From Epiperipatus broadwayi (taxonomy: Eukaryota; Onychophora; Udeonychophora; Euonychophora; Peripatidae): 64,000 nt of DNA. This document shows positions 25,206-36,325 of this stretch, piece after piece (the first letter of the stretch is position 1; each line of letters begins with the position of its first letter). Location: the NCBI GenBank assembly GCA_028023455.1, contig JAQFVV010006200.1, positions 9,410,521 to 9,474,520 on the forward strand, in the 5' to 3' direction. Under the pieces are notes generated by a model. That model saw nothing but the letters and a program-made list of their open reading frames with translations. It was not told the origin of the DNA and did no database searches. A program made the position numbers and the translations under genes.

Positions 25206-26552
25206 GTGCATTCCTACATTCTAGTCTTGAAGAATTTGCATATCAACTATAACAAATCTTCCATGTGGAAAATCATATCAGGGAAAATAATCCCATCCAT
25301 TTTTACATCTCAACCTCAAAATTTCTTGGGCTTTTCCATATTCAAGTCGAAGTTGGCCATGTCAAAAGAGATACAGAATGTCAAAAGAGATACAAAATGC
25401 TACCCTCAAGAAAACCAATAACATTGTAACCTCTCTTTCCAGGGTTACCCTGTCATTGCCTGGCAAAGCCACACTACTGAACATGTTAATTTTTCCCAGA
25501 TTGAACTACTTTCTTCCTATGATAAAGCTCACCAAAACCTTTAAAACTGTACTAAACTCACTATGTTCCAGACTCTTATGGAAAGACAAAGTAGTTGCTA
25601 TAAGCATATCAAAAGCACCCATGCCCAAAGATCTGAATGGATTAGGTCTTCATTCCATCTCCATGATTTACCTACAAAAAGCAATTGGAGTCATGATGGC
25701 AATATATCATGAGCACCTCGATCAGAAACATTTCATACAAGTAAACCATTGGATACACCTCCACCATTCTGCAGCAAATGGTTGTCAGATTTATGAATAC
25801 ACATAACAGACAATAAGTCTATCAAAACCTATCTTAGAATCAAAGAGAACATACTGGGAAATTTACAAACTTAAATACCCAAACCTTACTCCATCTCTGA
25901 ACCCTCTGAGGCTAAAGAATAAACTGCTAATTCACAAATCAAAAAAATGGTTTTTGGAATCTAATCATATAGATTTTCTCCTGAAACTAAACCTCTCCTC
26001 CCTACCGACAAGCCACTTCCTGGTCTATAGAAGAGGTTTTGCCAATCTCAACCCACAGTGTCAGCTTTGCTCAACAGCTTATGAAACCATTACCCATCTT
26101 CTACATAACTGCCCATTCCTTAGCCCACTCAGAACTTTCAACCACCAGAAATTTTTAATAGACTATAGAAACATGCTTTGTATTCAAAACGCCATCAAGA
26201 CAAGCATATTTTCGACCATCAGAACATCCATTTTCCTCACTTTGCAGTCTGGCTCACCAGGTGTAAGCACATCTTTGGACAGGCAAATAACAATGTCAGT
26301 GACACCTTCATAAAACTATTAAGAAGTATTCGAGATAGAGACTGGCTTCTTGCATCAGACTGGCTACACATTGAATTCTGGACTAGCATAGACCTAGTCT
26401 AGTAAGAATTTGCAACCCAAGATCTTTAGTTACTGGCATCAGGCTATCTATCTGGCAGAAATTTAACTAGCAGAAGACTCAAGTCCAAAGATTGATTTGT
26501 CATTGTATTCTTTTTTGATTTAGTTAATAAAATTCTATTTTGAAAAAAAACT
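25206..26552 (+). pseudogene. L1/Tx1-like LINE, 3' end of ORF2 plus 3' UTR
   Basis: Broken plus frames cover the region after the RT palm. 25206-25421 is thumb-like (NFLGFSIFKSKLAMSKEI). 25378-25806 contains RVTLSLPGKATLLNMLIFP, a Trp-Lys-Asp segment and NGLGLHSIS, the typical C-terminal sequence of L1/Tx1-type ORF2. 25954-26313 ends with a zinc-knuckle-like CQLC...HLLHNC. A 19-bp tandem duplication (25359-25396) causes a frameshift, and stops break the remainder. The element ends with AATAAAATTCTATTTTG and a short A run at about 26552. It is heavily 5'-truncated. Confidence 0.8.
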
Positions 26553-26775
26553 CCAGTCAACTACTTTCCTTGCCATTATCATAAATTAACTCACACCCAA
26601 TATTCTGTTTACTTCTATATATATTTAAACTCTTTTTACTCTCCATACTTGTTCTCCATTTCTCCAACTCCCTATTTTTTATTAATGCATCTATTCTTTT
26701 ATCAATTTCTTAACACTATAACACTCAACAATTCTCCTAACACAATCATCCCACCTTTTGTATAAGCATAGAATC
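26553..26775 (-). pseudogene. Fragment of a second LINE (same family as 63.1-64.0 kb)
   Basis: Nucleotide similarity to 63530-63745 is obvious by eye, with shared AATTAACTCACACCCAATATTC and CAACAATTCTCCTAACACAATCAT blocks. On the minus strand that copy is part of a non-LTR ORF2 C-terminal region. The fragment begins exactly where the preceding LINE A-tail ends, so one element probably inserted into or beside the other. Confidence 0.7.
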
Positions 26776-26834
26776 AGATTATTAAAGCATCCTCTACTAA
26801 ATTCATTTTGAAATAAGATGAAATATATATATAT

Positions 26835-28974
26835 TGTAACAATCCGGAGAATGCTAGACTTACGTAAACTGCACTACAGGGCGCCATCTAGGCATTTGAA
26901 CCTAGAAAAATTTATAAAGTAGGCAGATACGTAAGTCAAAAAAAAAAAATTTTTTTTTGTTCTTAAATTTTGATTCCGGTCGTTAGCCCAAGTCACTAGC
27001 TCAGTGAGTAGCAGAGATAATAAAATATAACTTAATTTTATATCTTAAATATAAAAGAATAAAAGCCACTGCCAGAAATTAACACATAAAATATTTATTT
27101 ACGCACATATAAAATCATTCTAAACTCGAGGAATAGGTTTAACATTTTTAGATTTTTATATTCTTATTACTCTTTAATTTTACATTTATATAAATTTCAA
27201 TGATTTTAATTTTTTTTTTATTTAGATTGTCAAGTATGAATAGACTACATAGATCTGCATTTGAAAATAAAACATTCTATCCCTATTTAACCCTAGGCTA
27301 AAATTCGCAGTCAAACTGGCATCAATCCATCCGATACATTTATGTATTCAATGTAGCATGAAAATACAACAGCACAAAGATACTATACTGTCAGGAATGG
27401 ACATCTGAACAATATAGTTTAAGAAAACATTGACTCTTGTCTAATACAGGAATATGACGTCTGTATAGCAAGAAGAACAATAAAATAAAAACTCCATAGG
27501 AAGGGACCGCGATCCTTTTTGCCGACTTACAATCCCATCCATAGGCAAAGGGTTGGTGCGGTGTATACAGCGATTCTGCACGTAGCGAAACTCATACTAC
27601 ATCTACTAATTACACAAATATATCCAATCCATTGACCCAATTCAACAACGACACAAATAACCTAAGATTTCCCTCCCCTAATATAACTTTACAAATCTAT
27701 ATAGCCATTCACGCCCGACTTAATTTTAACATTTAAATACGTTCGCACAGAATGAATTTAAAAATGTTGGGTATAGATCGATTACATAGATTCCACGGTC
27801 AAAAACATTTCAAAATAAACATAAACGATCAAAATACAAAATTATTGATACCGACAATCGCAGAGGGAAACTTATAAGTAACCCAATAGTATTCACCATA
27901 AGATACTTGCGTTGTCACCAATAACTTAAAAGACATCCGAATAAATACATTTTAGATACTCACCGTAAGGTATCATTATTTATCGAATGTCTATATATTT
28001 TGATCAAATATGAAAACCAAAATATAATTAACCGCAAACGAATCCATGCAAGCGTCTATAAACAACTTAAAATTTCCTCATTTAAAATTTAACAATAAAT
28101 ATCAATACAATAAATAATAAATGGAAATGATTTTTTTTTTTTATCAAACGCACACATATATAAAATTTCACATTATCAATTTAGTTGACACATAAGTCAG
28201 AGAAAAGTTCCTTTTTATAAAATTTAAATTTACTTATCAATCTTTAAAGTTCTTAATTAATGTTATGATTTTAACAATTGTTCAGTTCTATTGCTTACGG
28301 TATAGGAGTCCATGTTCCCGTTGGCAATTCCCACGGAGACTTTCCTGGAAGACCGGTCTGATATTTTGGAGGTAGCATTTGCTGGTTCTGTCCTGGTATC
28401 ACAGTCTTTGCATTTTTAAAATAAGTGAGTGAGGACGACAAGTGCGTCTTGTCGCCAGACTCACCAAAATCAAGTTGGAAAAAGCTCTCTCTGACTGGAA
28501 CTCAATATTTTTTTTCTTTTTATAGTCCTCCTATGGATTCCATGAACAAAAACGTCACTGTTCTGTTTTTTTCGTTATGGTCCGGGCCTTTATTTGGCTT
28601 CCATTGGTCAAGCTAAAATCCCTTTCTTCTCTTATCTAACTTTCCATCTGACTTTTTAATTAAACAGCTTTTAGATAATTAATAAACAATCATTTCCATT
28701 TATAGATTACAGGAATTAATTAATACCTGTTTTTATTTTAACTTACGTTATTTTTTTTATTAAAATACTTTTATAAATCTTTTTTTATAAAAAATACATT
28801 CAAATACCTTTTTTTATTTATTAAAAAAAATATTTTTAAAGTTTAGCATCTGTGCGAATGTATATACGTATAACAAACATTTTTAATTTTAGCGTTTAGT
28901 TTTTTTACTTTTATTTGCGAACTTTTAAGTTTTTATTTTAAATTAATGTAACGACATATTTATATATCGTTACA
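26835..28974 (-). repeat. LTR (downstream LTR if the element is minus-oriented)
   Basis: 2140 bp, with TGTAAC and GTTACA termini. Its last 28 bp form a small hairpin, TGTAACGA...TCGTTACA (28947-28974), so the terminal motif also occurs in inverted subterminal form. Short frames such as 28425-28616 are not conserved in reading frame with the other LTR and are not genes. Confidence 0.9.
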
Positions 28975-29524
28975 TATCAGTAAACTTCCTCAAAAAAATA
29001 AAAACATTAAAAAAAAAAAAAAAGAATTTACTTAGTGTTAGTAATTACGTTACACAAATTTGTTATATATGAAATTTCAAAAGGACAAAACTTTTTTTTT
29101 TTAAAAAAAGACAAAACAGTAATTACAAATATAATGATAAAAAAAAAAGTTGACTGATGATTCCTTACTACCAGCTAAATTTCTGCCCCCTCCCTTCCAA
29201 GTTTCATTTCTCCTACCTTTAAGTATTATTTAGGCAAGTTAAACGATTAAATTTTAAACAAGACTTTTTTTAAAAAAAAATTATGATTTATATTTATTAA
29301 TTACGTTTTATTTATTACTTTTTTATTCCTCGTATTTCTCTTTACATATGCGCAATTTTTCTTACTGGCAGTACCTTTTTACACAAAATTTAAACTATAA
29401 CTTTACGTTAATACAAAACATATATCTATATAATTTTCAGAAAAAATTTACGGGCATGATTCCCTTTTAAAATTCTCAGGGCACTCGTGTTTATTAAAGA
29501 TCGGCCCAAGTTGGGTAGCCAGTT
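28975..29524 (-). mobile_element. Internal region of the LTR element, non-coding
   Basis: 550 bp of AT-rich sequence. On the minus strand it starts AACTGGCTACCCAACTTGGG (primer-binding-site-like) and ends TTTTGAGGAAGTTTACTGATA, a weak polypurine segment before the next LTR. No ORF of note. Confidence 0.75.
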
Positions 29525-31661
29525 TGTAACGATCCGGAGAAAGCTAGACTTACGTAAACTGCACTACAGGGCGCCATCTAGGCATTTGAACCTAGAAAAA
29601 TTTATAAAGTAGGCAGATACGTAAGTCAACAAAAAAAAAAATTTTTTTTTTTTCTTAAATTTTGATTCCGGTCGTTAGCCCAAGTCACTAGCTCAGTGAG
29701 TAGCAGAGATAATAAAATATAACTTAATTTTATATCTTAAATATAAAAGAATAAAAGCCACTGCCAGAAATTAACACATAAAATATTTATTTACGCACAT
29801 ATAAAATCATTCTAAACTCGAGGAATAGGTTTAACATTTTTAGATTTTTATATTCTTATTACTCTTTAATTTTACATTTATATAAATTTCAATGATTTTA
29901 ATTTTTTTTTATTTAGATTGTCAAGTATGAATAGACTACATAGATCTGCATTTGAAAATAAAACATTCTATCCCTATTTAACCCTAGGCTAAAATTCGCA
30001 GTCAAACTGGCATCAATCCATCCGATACATTTATGTATTCAATGTAGCATGAAAATACAACAGCACAAAGATACTATACTGTCAGGAATGGACATCTGAA
30101 CAATATAGTTTAAGAAAACATTGACTCTTGTCTAATACAGGAATATGACGTCTGTATAGCAAGAAGAACAATAAAATAAAAACTCCATAGGAAGGGACCG
30201 CGATCCTTTTTGCCGACTTACAATCCCATCCATAGGCAAAGGGTTGGTGCGGTGTATACAGCGATTCTGCACGTAGCGAAACTCATACTACATCTACTAA
30301 TTACACAAATATATCCAATCCATTGACCCAATTCAACAACGACACAAATAACCTAAGATTTCCCTCCCCTAATATAACTTTACAAATCTATATAGCCATT
30401 CACGCCCGACTTAAGTTTAACATTTAGATACGTTCGCACAAATGAGTTTAAAAATGTTGGGTATAGATCGATTACATAGATTCCACGGTCAAAAACATTT
30501 CAAAATAAACATAAACGATCAAAATACAAAATTATTGATACCGACAATCGCAGAGGGAAACTTATAAGTAACCCAATAGTATTCACCATAAGATACTTGC
30601 GTTGTCACCAATAACTTAAAAGACATCCGAATAAATACATTTTAGATACTCACCGTAAGGTATCATTATTTATCGAATGTCTATATATTTTGATCAAATA
30701 TGAAAACCAAAATATAATTAACCGCAAACGAATCCATGCAAGCGTCTATAAACAACTTAAAATTTCCTCATTTAAAATTTAACAATAAATATCAATACAA
30801 TAAATAATAAATGGAAATGATTTTTTTTTTATCAAACGCACACATATATAAAATTTCACATTATCAATTTAGTTGACACATAAGTCAGAGAAAAGTTCCT
30901 TTTTATAAAATTTAAATTTACCTATCAATCTTTAAAGTTCTTAATTAACGTTATGATTTTAACAACTGTTCAGTTCTATTGCTTACGGTATAAGAGTCCA
31001 TGTTCCCGTTGGCAATTCCCACGGAGACTTTCCTGGAAGACCGGTCTGACATTTTGGAGGTAGCATTTGCTGGTTCTGTCCTGGTATCACAGTCTTTGCA
31101 TTTTTAAAATAAGTGAGTGAGGACGACAAGTGCGTCTTGTCGCCAGACTCACCAAAATCAAGTTGGAAAAAGCTCTCTCTGACTGGAACTCAATATTTTT
31201 TTCTTTTTATAGTCCTCCTATGGATTCCATGAACAAAAACGTCACTGTTCTGTTTTTTCGTTATGGTCCGGGCCTTTATTTGGCTTCCATTGGTCAAGCT
31301 AAAATCCCTTTCTTCTCTTATCTAACTTTCCATCTGACTTTTTAATTAAACAGCTTTTAGATAATTAATAAACAATCATTTCCATTTATAGATTACAGGA
31401 ATTAATTAATACCTGTTTTTATTTTAACTTACGTTATTTTTTTATTAAAATACTTTTATAAATCTTTTTTTATAAAAAATACATTCAAATACCTTTTTTT
31501 ATTTATTAAAAAAAAATATTTTTAAAGTTTAGCATCTGTGCGAATGTATATACGTATAACAAACATTTTTAATTTTAGCGTTTAGTTTTTTTTACTTTTA
31601 TTTGCGAACTTTTAAGTTTTTATTTTAAATTAATGTAACGACATATTTATATATCGTTACA
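29525..31661 (-). repeat. LTR (upstream LTR if the element is minus-oriented)
   Basis: 2137 bp, collinear with 26835-28974. By eye I see roughly a dozen substitutions plus homopolymer length changes. The 71-codon frame at 31130-31345 spans sequence shared with the other LTR but differs there by a frameshift, so it is not a conserved protein. Confidence 0.9.
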
Positions 31662-32838
31662 ATATATATATATTATTGTTCAATGTCTTCAACATTTTGA
31701 TTAATTTAATTTATTTCTACAGCCTTGCCTTCCATGTCTATCTTGTTCATGCTTGTGTGACTGATTTTCTTAGTCACTAATATTTTTTTTTGAGTACATA
31801 TATAGAAAAAAGTTCATATAATAAATCATTTATTAAAACTTTTTCCAGGAATATGATGAATATCTGTTAGCAAAAGAATGCATCTTAGGATAGCTACAGA
31901 ATCCAGCCACTGGACTATAAGTACACAATGTAACATGAACATGAGAAGGTCTATCTCAATTTAGACACTACAAGACAGATACAACTCAAAATAGAAATTA
32001 TCAATGCAAAAATCTTTGCAAGCCCTGTTTTTTTGAGTCTTAGGGAATGGAAAATATAACTTTAAACTTATGCCTTGCTCAATTTCTCTGAGACTTAGAG
32101 GCTGGGCTAATGTCATGACTATACTGATTGACTATGATAAATGATTGGAAATACAACAATTTGAAAGTGAGTTGGTATAGTACTGAATTAGATCACTTCA
32201 TGGAGATACACGAAAACATTGCATCTTCAAGCCAGTGCCAAACCTTCCACCCATAATCAGTACTGAAAGTACAGTTAAACAAAAGTCAAAATCTCAATAC
32301 AATCTTTAAAAATCATACTTTGATTTTTTATTTTACTTTAAATATGAATTCCTTAAATATACATTAACAATTCTATTTATAATTTATAATCAAATTACAA
32401 TTTAATAATGATCTATACTCTTGTCACAGTAATACATTTTAAAATTAATTATGCATCAAAAATGTAGTTTTCTTTTTCAGGTGTAATTTCTGAGATTCAC
32501 ATTATGTGGACCCTAAATACCAAATTTGATTACCACCAGGAACCACAGTTGGGTTGCCATTTGTAATAGTACAGAAAATTAGTAGTGATATGTGAAGATA
32601 GTTCACCATTCCCATAACTAATCAAAACCAATGAACAATGAGTATTTCCTAAAAAAACAAAGGAGCAGCGCTAAAGGGATTTTTACATCAGAACAAAAAA
32701 TTGTGTAAATATGAAGCTGATAGAAAACTTAATGTTGAAGAATATAGCAAAGATCTTACAGACATAGGCTACAAACATTTAACATTAATAAAAATAGTAA
32801 AAAAATTATATGAACATTAAAAAAGCTGTTACCAACAA
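31662..32838. other. Nothing recognised
   Basis: TA run at the LTR edge, then AT-rich sequence without recognised coding or repeat signal. Confidence 0.4.
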
Positions 32839-32839
32839 T

Positions 32840-33060
32840 ATTCTGTCCAAACCATGGATTAATCTCCCATATATTTCTAAAAATCAACAAAACTTGAGAA
32901 AATTCGTCCGGACAGTACTCAAATAGCATTTAGAACACTACTCTCTATTAACAATTTTCTAAACAATACTAAAGTCAGAACATACTCCTCAAATAGTTTA
33001 TAAAATTTCATGCCCAACAACAGTATGCAGAATGGCATACTACAGGAGACTTGAGATAAT
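32840..33060 (+). pseudogene. Possible PLE remnant (region between RT and GIY-YIG)
   Basis: One plus frame reads WINLPYISKNQQNLRKI, then TQIAFRTLLSINNFLNN. The pattern (LPYI...LRKI...I.F....L...L..TK) resembles the linker that precedes the GIY-YIG domain in PLE proteins. In a neighbouring frame VYKISCP follows, like the start of that domain. Stops and frameshifts are frequent, so this is a tentative call. Confidence 0.35.
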
Positions 33061-33456
33061 AAATCTATGAGAATCATCCAGCCCTCCTATCTTTATTAAA
33101 AGACAAAACAAGACTGGTTACTATAAGTCAATTTTCCTAGAACACAAGCTAGCTACAAGACATGTTTTCCCCTTCTATTATTAAGACTATCTACACAGAG
33201 AGGGATGAGTGTAATAGAAAGTTCAATGAGGCAAGGGTTATTTGCAAGAGATCCACATCCAATCAACAGAAAGAAGTCTCACATCACTTTGTCAAAACAA
33301 TGGAATATCTGACTTTTATCATTTACATTTCTCATTGAAATAATTTGCATATTTTATAAACTATATAGTCAGTCTGCTCCTAGCATTGTTAGTTAATTAA
33401 TTTTGCACTATGATTCTGGTGAGAAGTCACCGAAAGTTAATTCAGTGCTATTAAGT

Positions 33457-33458
<2 letters not shown>
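33061..33458. other. Nothing recognised
   Basis: No clear signal, although it may be the decayed continuation of the PLE remnant. Confidence 0.3.
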
Positions 33459-33506
<48 letters not shown>

Positions 33507-33509
33507 AAG

Positions 33510-33545
<36 letters not shown>

Positions 33546-33554
33546 CTTTTTCAT
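33459..33554. repeat. (TA)n tract followed by a TA-cored hairpin
   Basis: A long TA run (33459-33502) is followed by GAAAAAGTATTA and its complement TAATACTTTTTC enclosing a second TA run. Confidence 0.9.
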
Positions 33555-33918
33555 AGTGGCTTGACTCAGATCAAGTTTTTGCCATAGTTATTATACAAAT
33601 AAGTTTTAAATATTATTTCCCCATGAATTAAATCATTCTAAATTAAAGAAGCATTTTGTCAATTAATATTGTTAATACAGCAATATAGCCTCATGGCTAT
33701 GATATATAAATTAATATTATAATATAAACACAATTTTTAAAAATAATAATTAATAATAAATTGAGCGGCTATTTATTTTATTTTACTGATGTGTGTTCAT
33801 TCATGCACATACTGAAGCAATAAGAATAAAAAAACCTAACTCCTACCATATTTTTATCTTTAAAATAAAATAGATCTGGGCAATACTCTTTTGTTTCAAT
33901 AACTTCTTTTTCTTAGAG

Positions 33919-34048
33919 AAATAATAGACTCATCAAGCATTGGTGGCCTAGTAGTTAGCATAGCTGCCTGCTAAGAATCTGGCCCAGGTTCACTTCCCAG
34001 TCAACGCATTTGACATATGAAAATAAATAAATAAATAATAGATTCATC
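33919..34048 (+). repeat. tRNA-derived SINE with target-site duplications
   Basis: Body 33935-34032. The A-box-like TGGTGGCCTAGTAGT (about 33941) and B-box-like GGTTCACTTCC (about 33989) are followed by the tail GACATATG plus (AAAT)n. Sixteen-bp flanks AAATAATAGAYTCATC (33919-33934 and 34033-34048, one mismatch) are the target-site duplication. The GACATATG end is shared with the SINEs at 43.9 and 54.5 kb, so all use one 3' end although their heads differ. Confidence 0.85.
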
Positions 34049-35460
34049 TCTTTATCAAAAAATTACAATCTCTCTAATTATATTACTGTTTTTAAATCAG
34101 TATTAATTTTAAATATGCTTTAAAATTTTGTAAAATGTTTAGAAAATATTTTATCAAGTAAAATACTGCACATCAAATTTGGATAGGATAATGAAAAAGA
34201 ATAAAATATATGTGCTATTAACATAAACTGAAAAAAGTTTATTAACATATACAATCTATAAGCTCTTGGCTCAGAGGAAAAAAAATGACTGCTATTAAAA
34301 TTTACACATTTTAATGGAGTCTTTGTTAATTTGTTTACATTTTCTTTGAATATCTTATAATTAAAGTCATGTAAATAGATACTGCAGAGTTCGTAGTTTC
34401 ACTATATGAGAAGGAACTCAAAAATAACTGGAACTTTGTAATAAAAAATTATATATTTATTTTTAGGTGTTGCAAATTAAATTGCTTTTAATATATAGTC
34501 TAGTGAATGCAATACACTAGTCTAAAGTTGATTTCCACTTTTGGAATTAGTCCAGAAACACTTGCAAAGTGATGTGTTTTAATGCCTCCATCATTTTTTT
34601 CTTCACAGCTTCTAAGTCCACAAAAAAAAATTGGGACATTTTTTACTCAAGAGATTAAAAAAAAGTTGCAGAGTGAAAGTGGGTGAATTTAATTAAAAAT
34701 TGCTTACACCCAAGCTTTATGCACTAGCCATGCTGTCATAAGGAAACATGCATTTCTCAATTTGCCACAAGATGGTACATTTACAACTTCCTGCATCATG
34801 CAAAAATTTCAGAACTTGTACATTTTAGATGCATGATAATTACAAATAAAATGTGAGTAAACAATCACCATCTCCATCTCAAACAGTCAGCATAGACATG
34901 ACATTTGACTTCATTCACCATGTTTTTTTGGGATATGGTAATAAACCACATGTAAACTTGTGTTTTTCCAGAGCAACTTGCTTGTAAGCCATTTTAAGCA
35001 TTACAATTGCTTACCTGCCATTTTTCCTAAAGAAACAGAATTTCACATTATTCCAACTTTTCAGTCTTTACAAAAATCGACAAATGCATGAAATACACTT
35101 TACAAAAAATATGCTGCATGTGACCATGATTTCACATGATGATGTTATTTGGCAGATTGATGCAGAAAGGTCTCTACAAGAGATATCTAGAAGCAGATGC
35201 ATGTATTATAATAGATGGTGGATACCAAAAAATGATTTTGATCATTTTTGAATCCCCTTTGTATTTATTTTTAAATAATTTATAGTATTTTAAAATATCA
35301 AGAAGTAGTATTACTTAATTAATATTTATATTATTCTAGACTTTATTTAACTCTTTATATTAATAACTTTTTGTTTGCATTAATTTCTGTTTTTTTTTTA
35401 AACTCTCAATATGTATGTGTACACATTATCAGAGTTATTCATCTGTTATATTGTAGATCA
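34049..35460. other. AT-rich stretch, nothing recognised
   Basis: No signal was recognised between the SINE and the microsatellites at 35.5 kb. Confidence 0.4.
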
Positions 35461-35467
35461 TAAGATA

Positions 35468-35528
35468 TCTCTCTCTCTCTCTCTCTCTCTCTATACATAT
35501 ATATATATATATATACAACAATAAAAAC

Positions 35529-35562
<34 letters not shown>

Positions 35563-35577
35563 GTTTTTATTGTTGTA
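35468..35577. repeat. (CT)n microsatellite, (TA)n and TA-cored hairpin
   Basis: (CT)n at 35468-35492 and a TA run, then ACAACAATAAAAACATTATA and its complement around a TA core (35514-35577). It directly precedes PLE locus 2. Confidence 0.9.
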
Positions 35578-35630
35578 TGATGTAGATAAATTAATATTTT
35601 TGGTAATAAACTGTGTATTATTTTGCATTA

Positions 35631-35675
35631 CAATCCGATATTTCAATGGACTAGCAGCCGCTATTATCAAAGTTA
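35631..35675 (-). ncRNA. Hammerhead-like motif, PLE locus 2 left arm
   Basis: Minus strand: AACT, TTGATAA, a stem II region AGCGG...CCATT, GAAA, ATATC, then GGATT. Position and order match the right-arm motif. Stem I and core are degenerate. Confidence 0.4.
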
Positions 35676-35866
35676 ACTTTTGAAAGAAAAATCGCTAGAT
35701 CTCAAACAATAACATGACTCAGTGCGAGATGAGAAATGAGATTTAACTTGAAGTAGTTCAGAATTCACAATATGAGGCTTATCGAAATGTTTATTTCCCT
35801 CAGTTTTTCACCTATTAATTTTAAGTTAATATTAGATAAAATGAGAGGTTTCCACATAGCTGGAAT

Positions 35867-36118
35867 TCATTGTACTTCATCAGCCCCATTTAAACCAGTA
35901 GGTCTTTTTAATATTTCAAAAATACTTGCTAATTTGGAAAGATATGATTTAAGAACCATGAGAGAATCAATTGAAATATTAAAGAGACCTACTGGTTTAA
36001 ATAGATCTGACAAAGCACAACATATTCCAGCTATGTGGAAACCTCTCATTTTATCTAATATTAACTTAAAATTAATAGGTGAAAAACTGAGGGAAATAAA
36101 CATTTTGATAAGCCTCAT
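35867..36118 (-). pseudogene. PLE GIY-YIG C-terminal fragment read on the minus strand
   Basis: The open frame crosses the loop. Its final residues EILKRPTGLNGADEVQ correspond to the end of a PLE GIY-YIG domain encoded by the left arm, and a stop then precedes a degenerate WKP-like segment. The first part of the frame is the antisense of the right arm and carries no meaning. Only the left-arm segment (about 35700-35917) is a PLE relic. Confidence 0.6.
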
Positions 36119-36125
36119 ATTGTGA
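35925..36125 (+). pseudogene. PLE GIY-YIG C-terminal fragment, right arm
   Basis: The plus frame (open from 35772, but meaningful only from about 35925) reads RYDLRTMRESIEILKRP, then TGLNRSDKAQHIPAMWKPLI. This fits the R..REsIEI...LNR...W.P ending of Penelope GIY-YIG proteins, including the Glu of the catalytic helix and the terminal LNR. It ends at 36125. The rest of the endonuclease and the RT are missing. Confidence 0.75.
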
Positions 36126-36215
36126 ATGCTGAACTACTTCAAGTTGAATCTCATTTCTCATCTTGCACTGAGTCATGTTATTGTTTGAGATCTAACGATT
36201 TTTCTTTCAAAAGTT

Positions 36216-36259
36216 AACCTTGATAATGGTGGTTGCTAGTCCGTCAAAATATCAGGTTG
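36216..36259 (+). ncRNA. Hammerhead-like motif, PLE locus 2 right arm
   Basis: AACC, then TTGATAA (two changes from the CUGANGA core), stem II of the GGTGG...CCGTC kind, AAAA in place of GAAA, and AGGTT, which can pair with AACCT. The left-arm counterpart (35631-35675, minus strand) keeps GAAA. Each arm thus lacks different core bases. The fold is suggestive but decayed. Confidence 0.4.
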
Positions 36260-36325
36260 TAATGCAAAATAATACATGGTTTATTCCTCAAAATATTAAT
36301 TTCTCTCTCTCTTATATATATATAT

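Larger units (their letters stand above)
26835..31661 (-). mobile_element. Complete non-coding LTR retroelement with 2.14-kb LTRs
   Basis: Two near-identical direct repeats (26835-28974 and 29525-31661) each start TGTAACRATCC and end ATCGTTACA. They flank only 550 bp of internal DNA. ATAT flanks both outer ends as a probable target-site duplication inside TA runs. Orientation is inferred as minus because the internal end beside the right repeat reads, on the minus strand, TGGCTACCCAACTTGGGCC. That resembles a lysine-type primer-binding site. No gag or pol frame exists, so it would depend on another element (LARD/TRIM-like). CpGs are well preserved, pointing to recent insertion. Confidence 0.85.
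35588..36302. repeat. Head-to-head inverted pair of PLE 3' ends (PLE locus 2)
   Basis: Left arm 35588-35917 and right arm 35973-36302 are inverted copies around a 55-bp loop. Because the arms are palindromic, both strands show a similar open frame. Each arm contains the last part of a GIY-YIG domain and, further out, a hammerhead-like motif. Confidence 0.85.

Noticed and set aside
31130-31345. 71-codon ORF inside the LTR
   Set aside because: The same sequence in the other LTR is frameshifted, so the protein is not maintained.
33935-34032. Octopus-type SINE as evidence for a cephalopod
   Set aside because: The head and tail do not match the well-known cephalopod SINE layout that I remember, and no such copy was seen in the window, so I do not assign the phylum.
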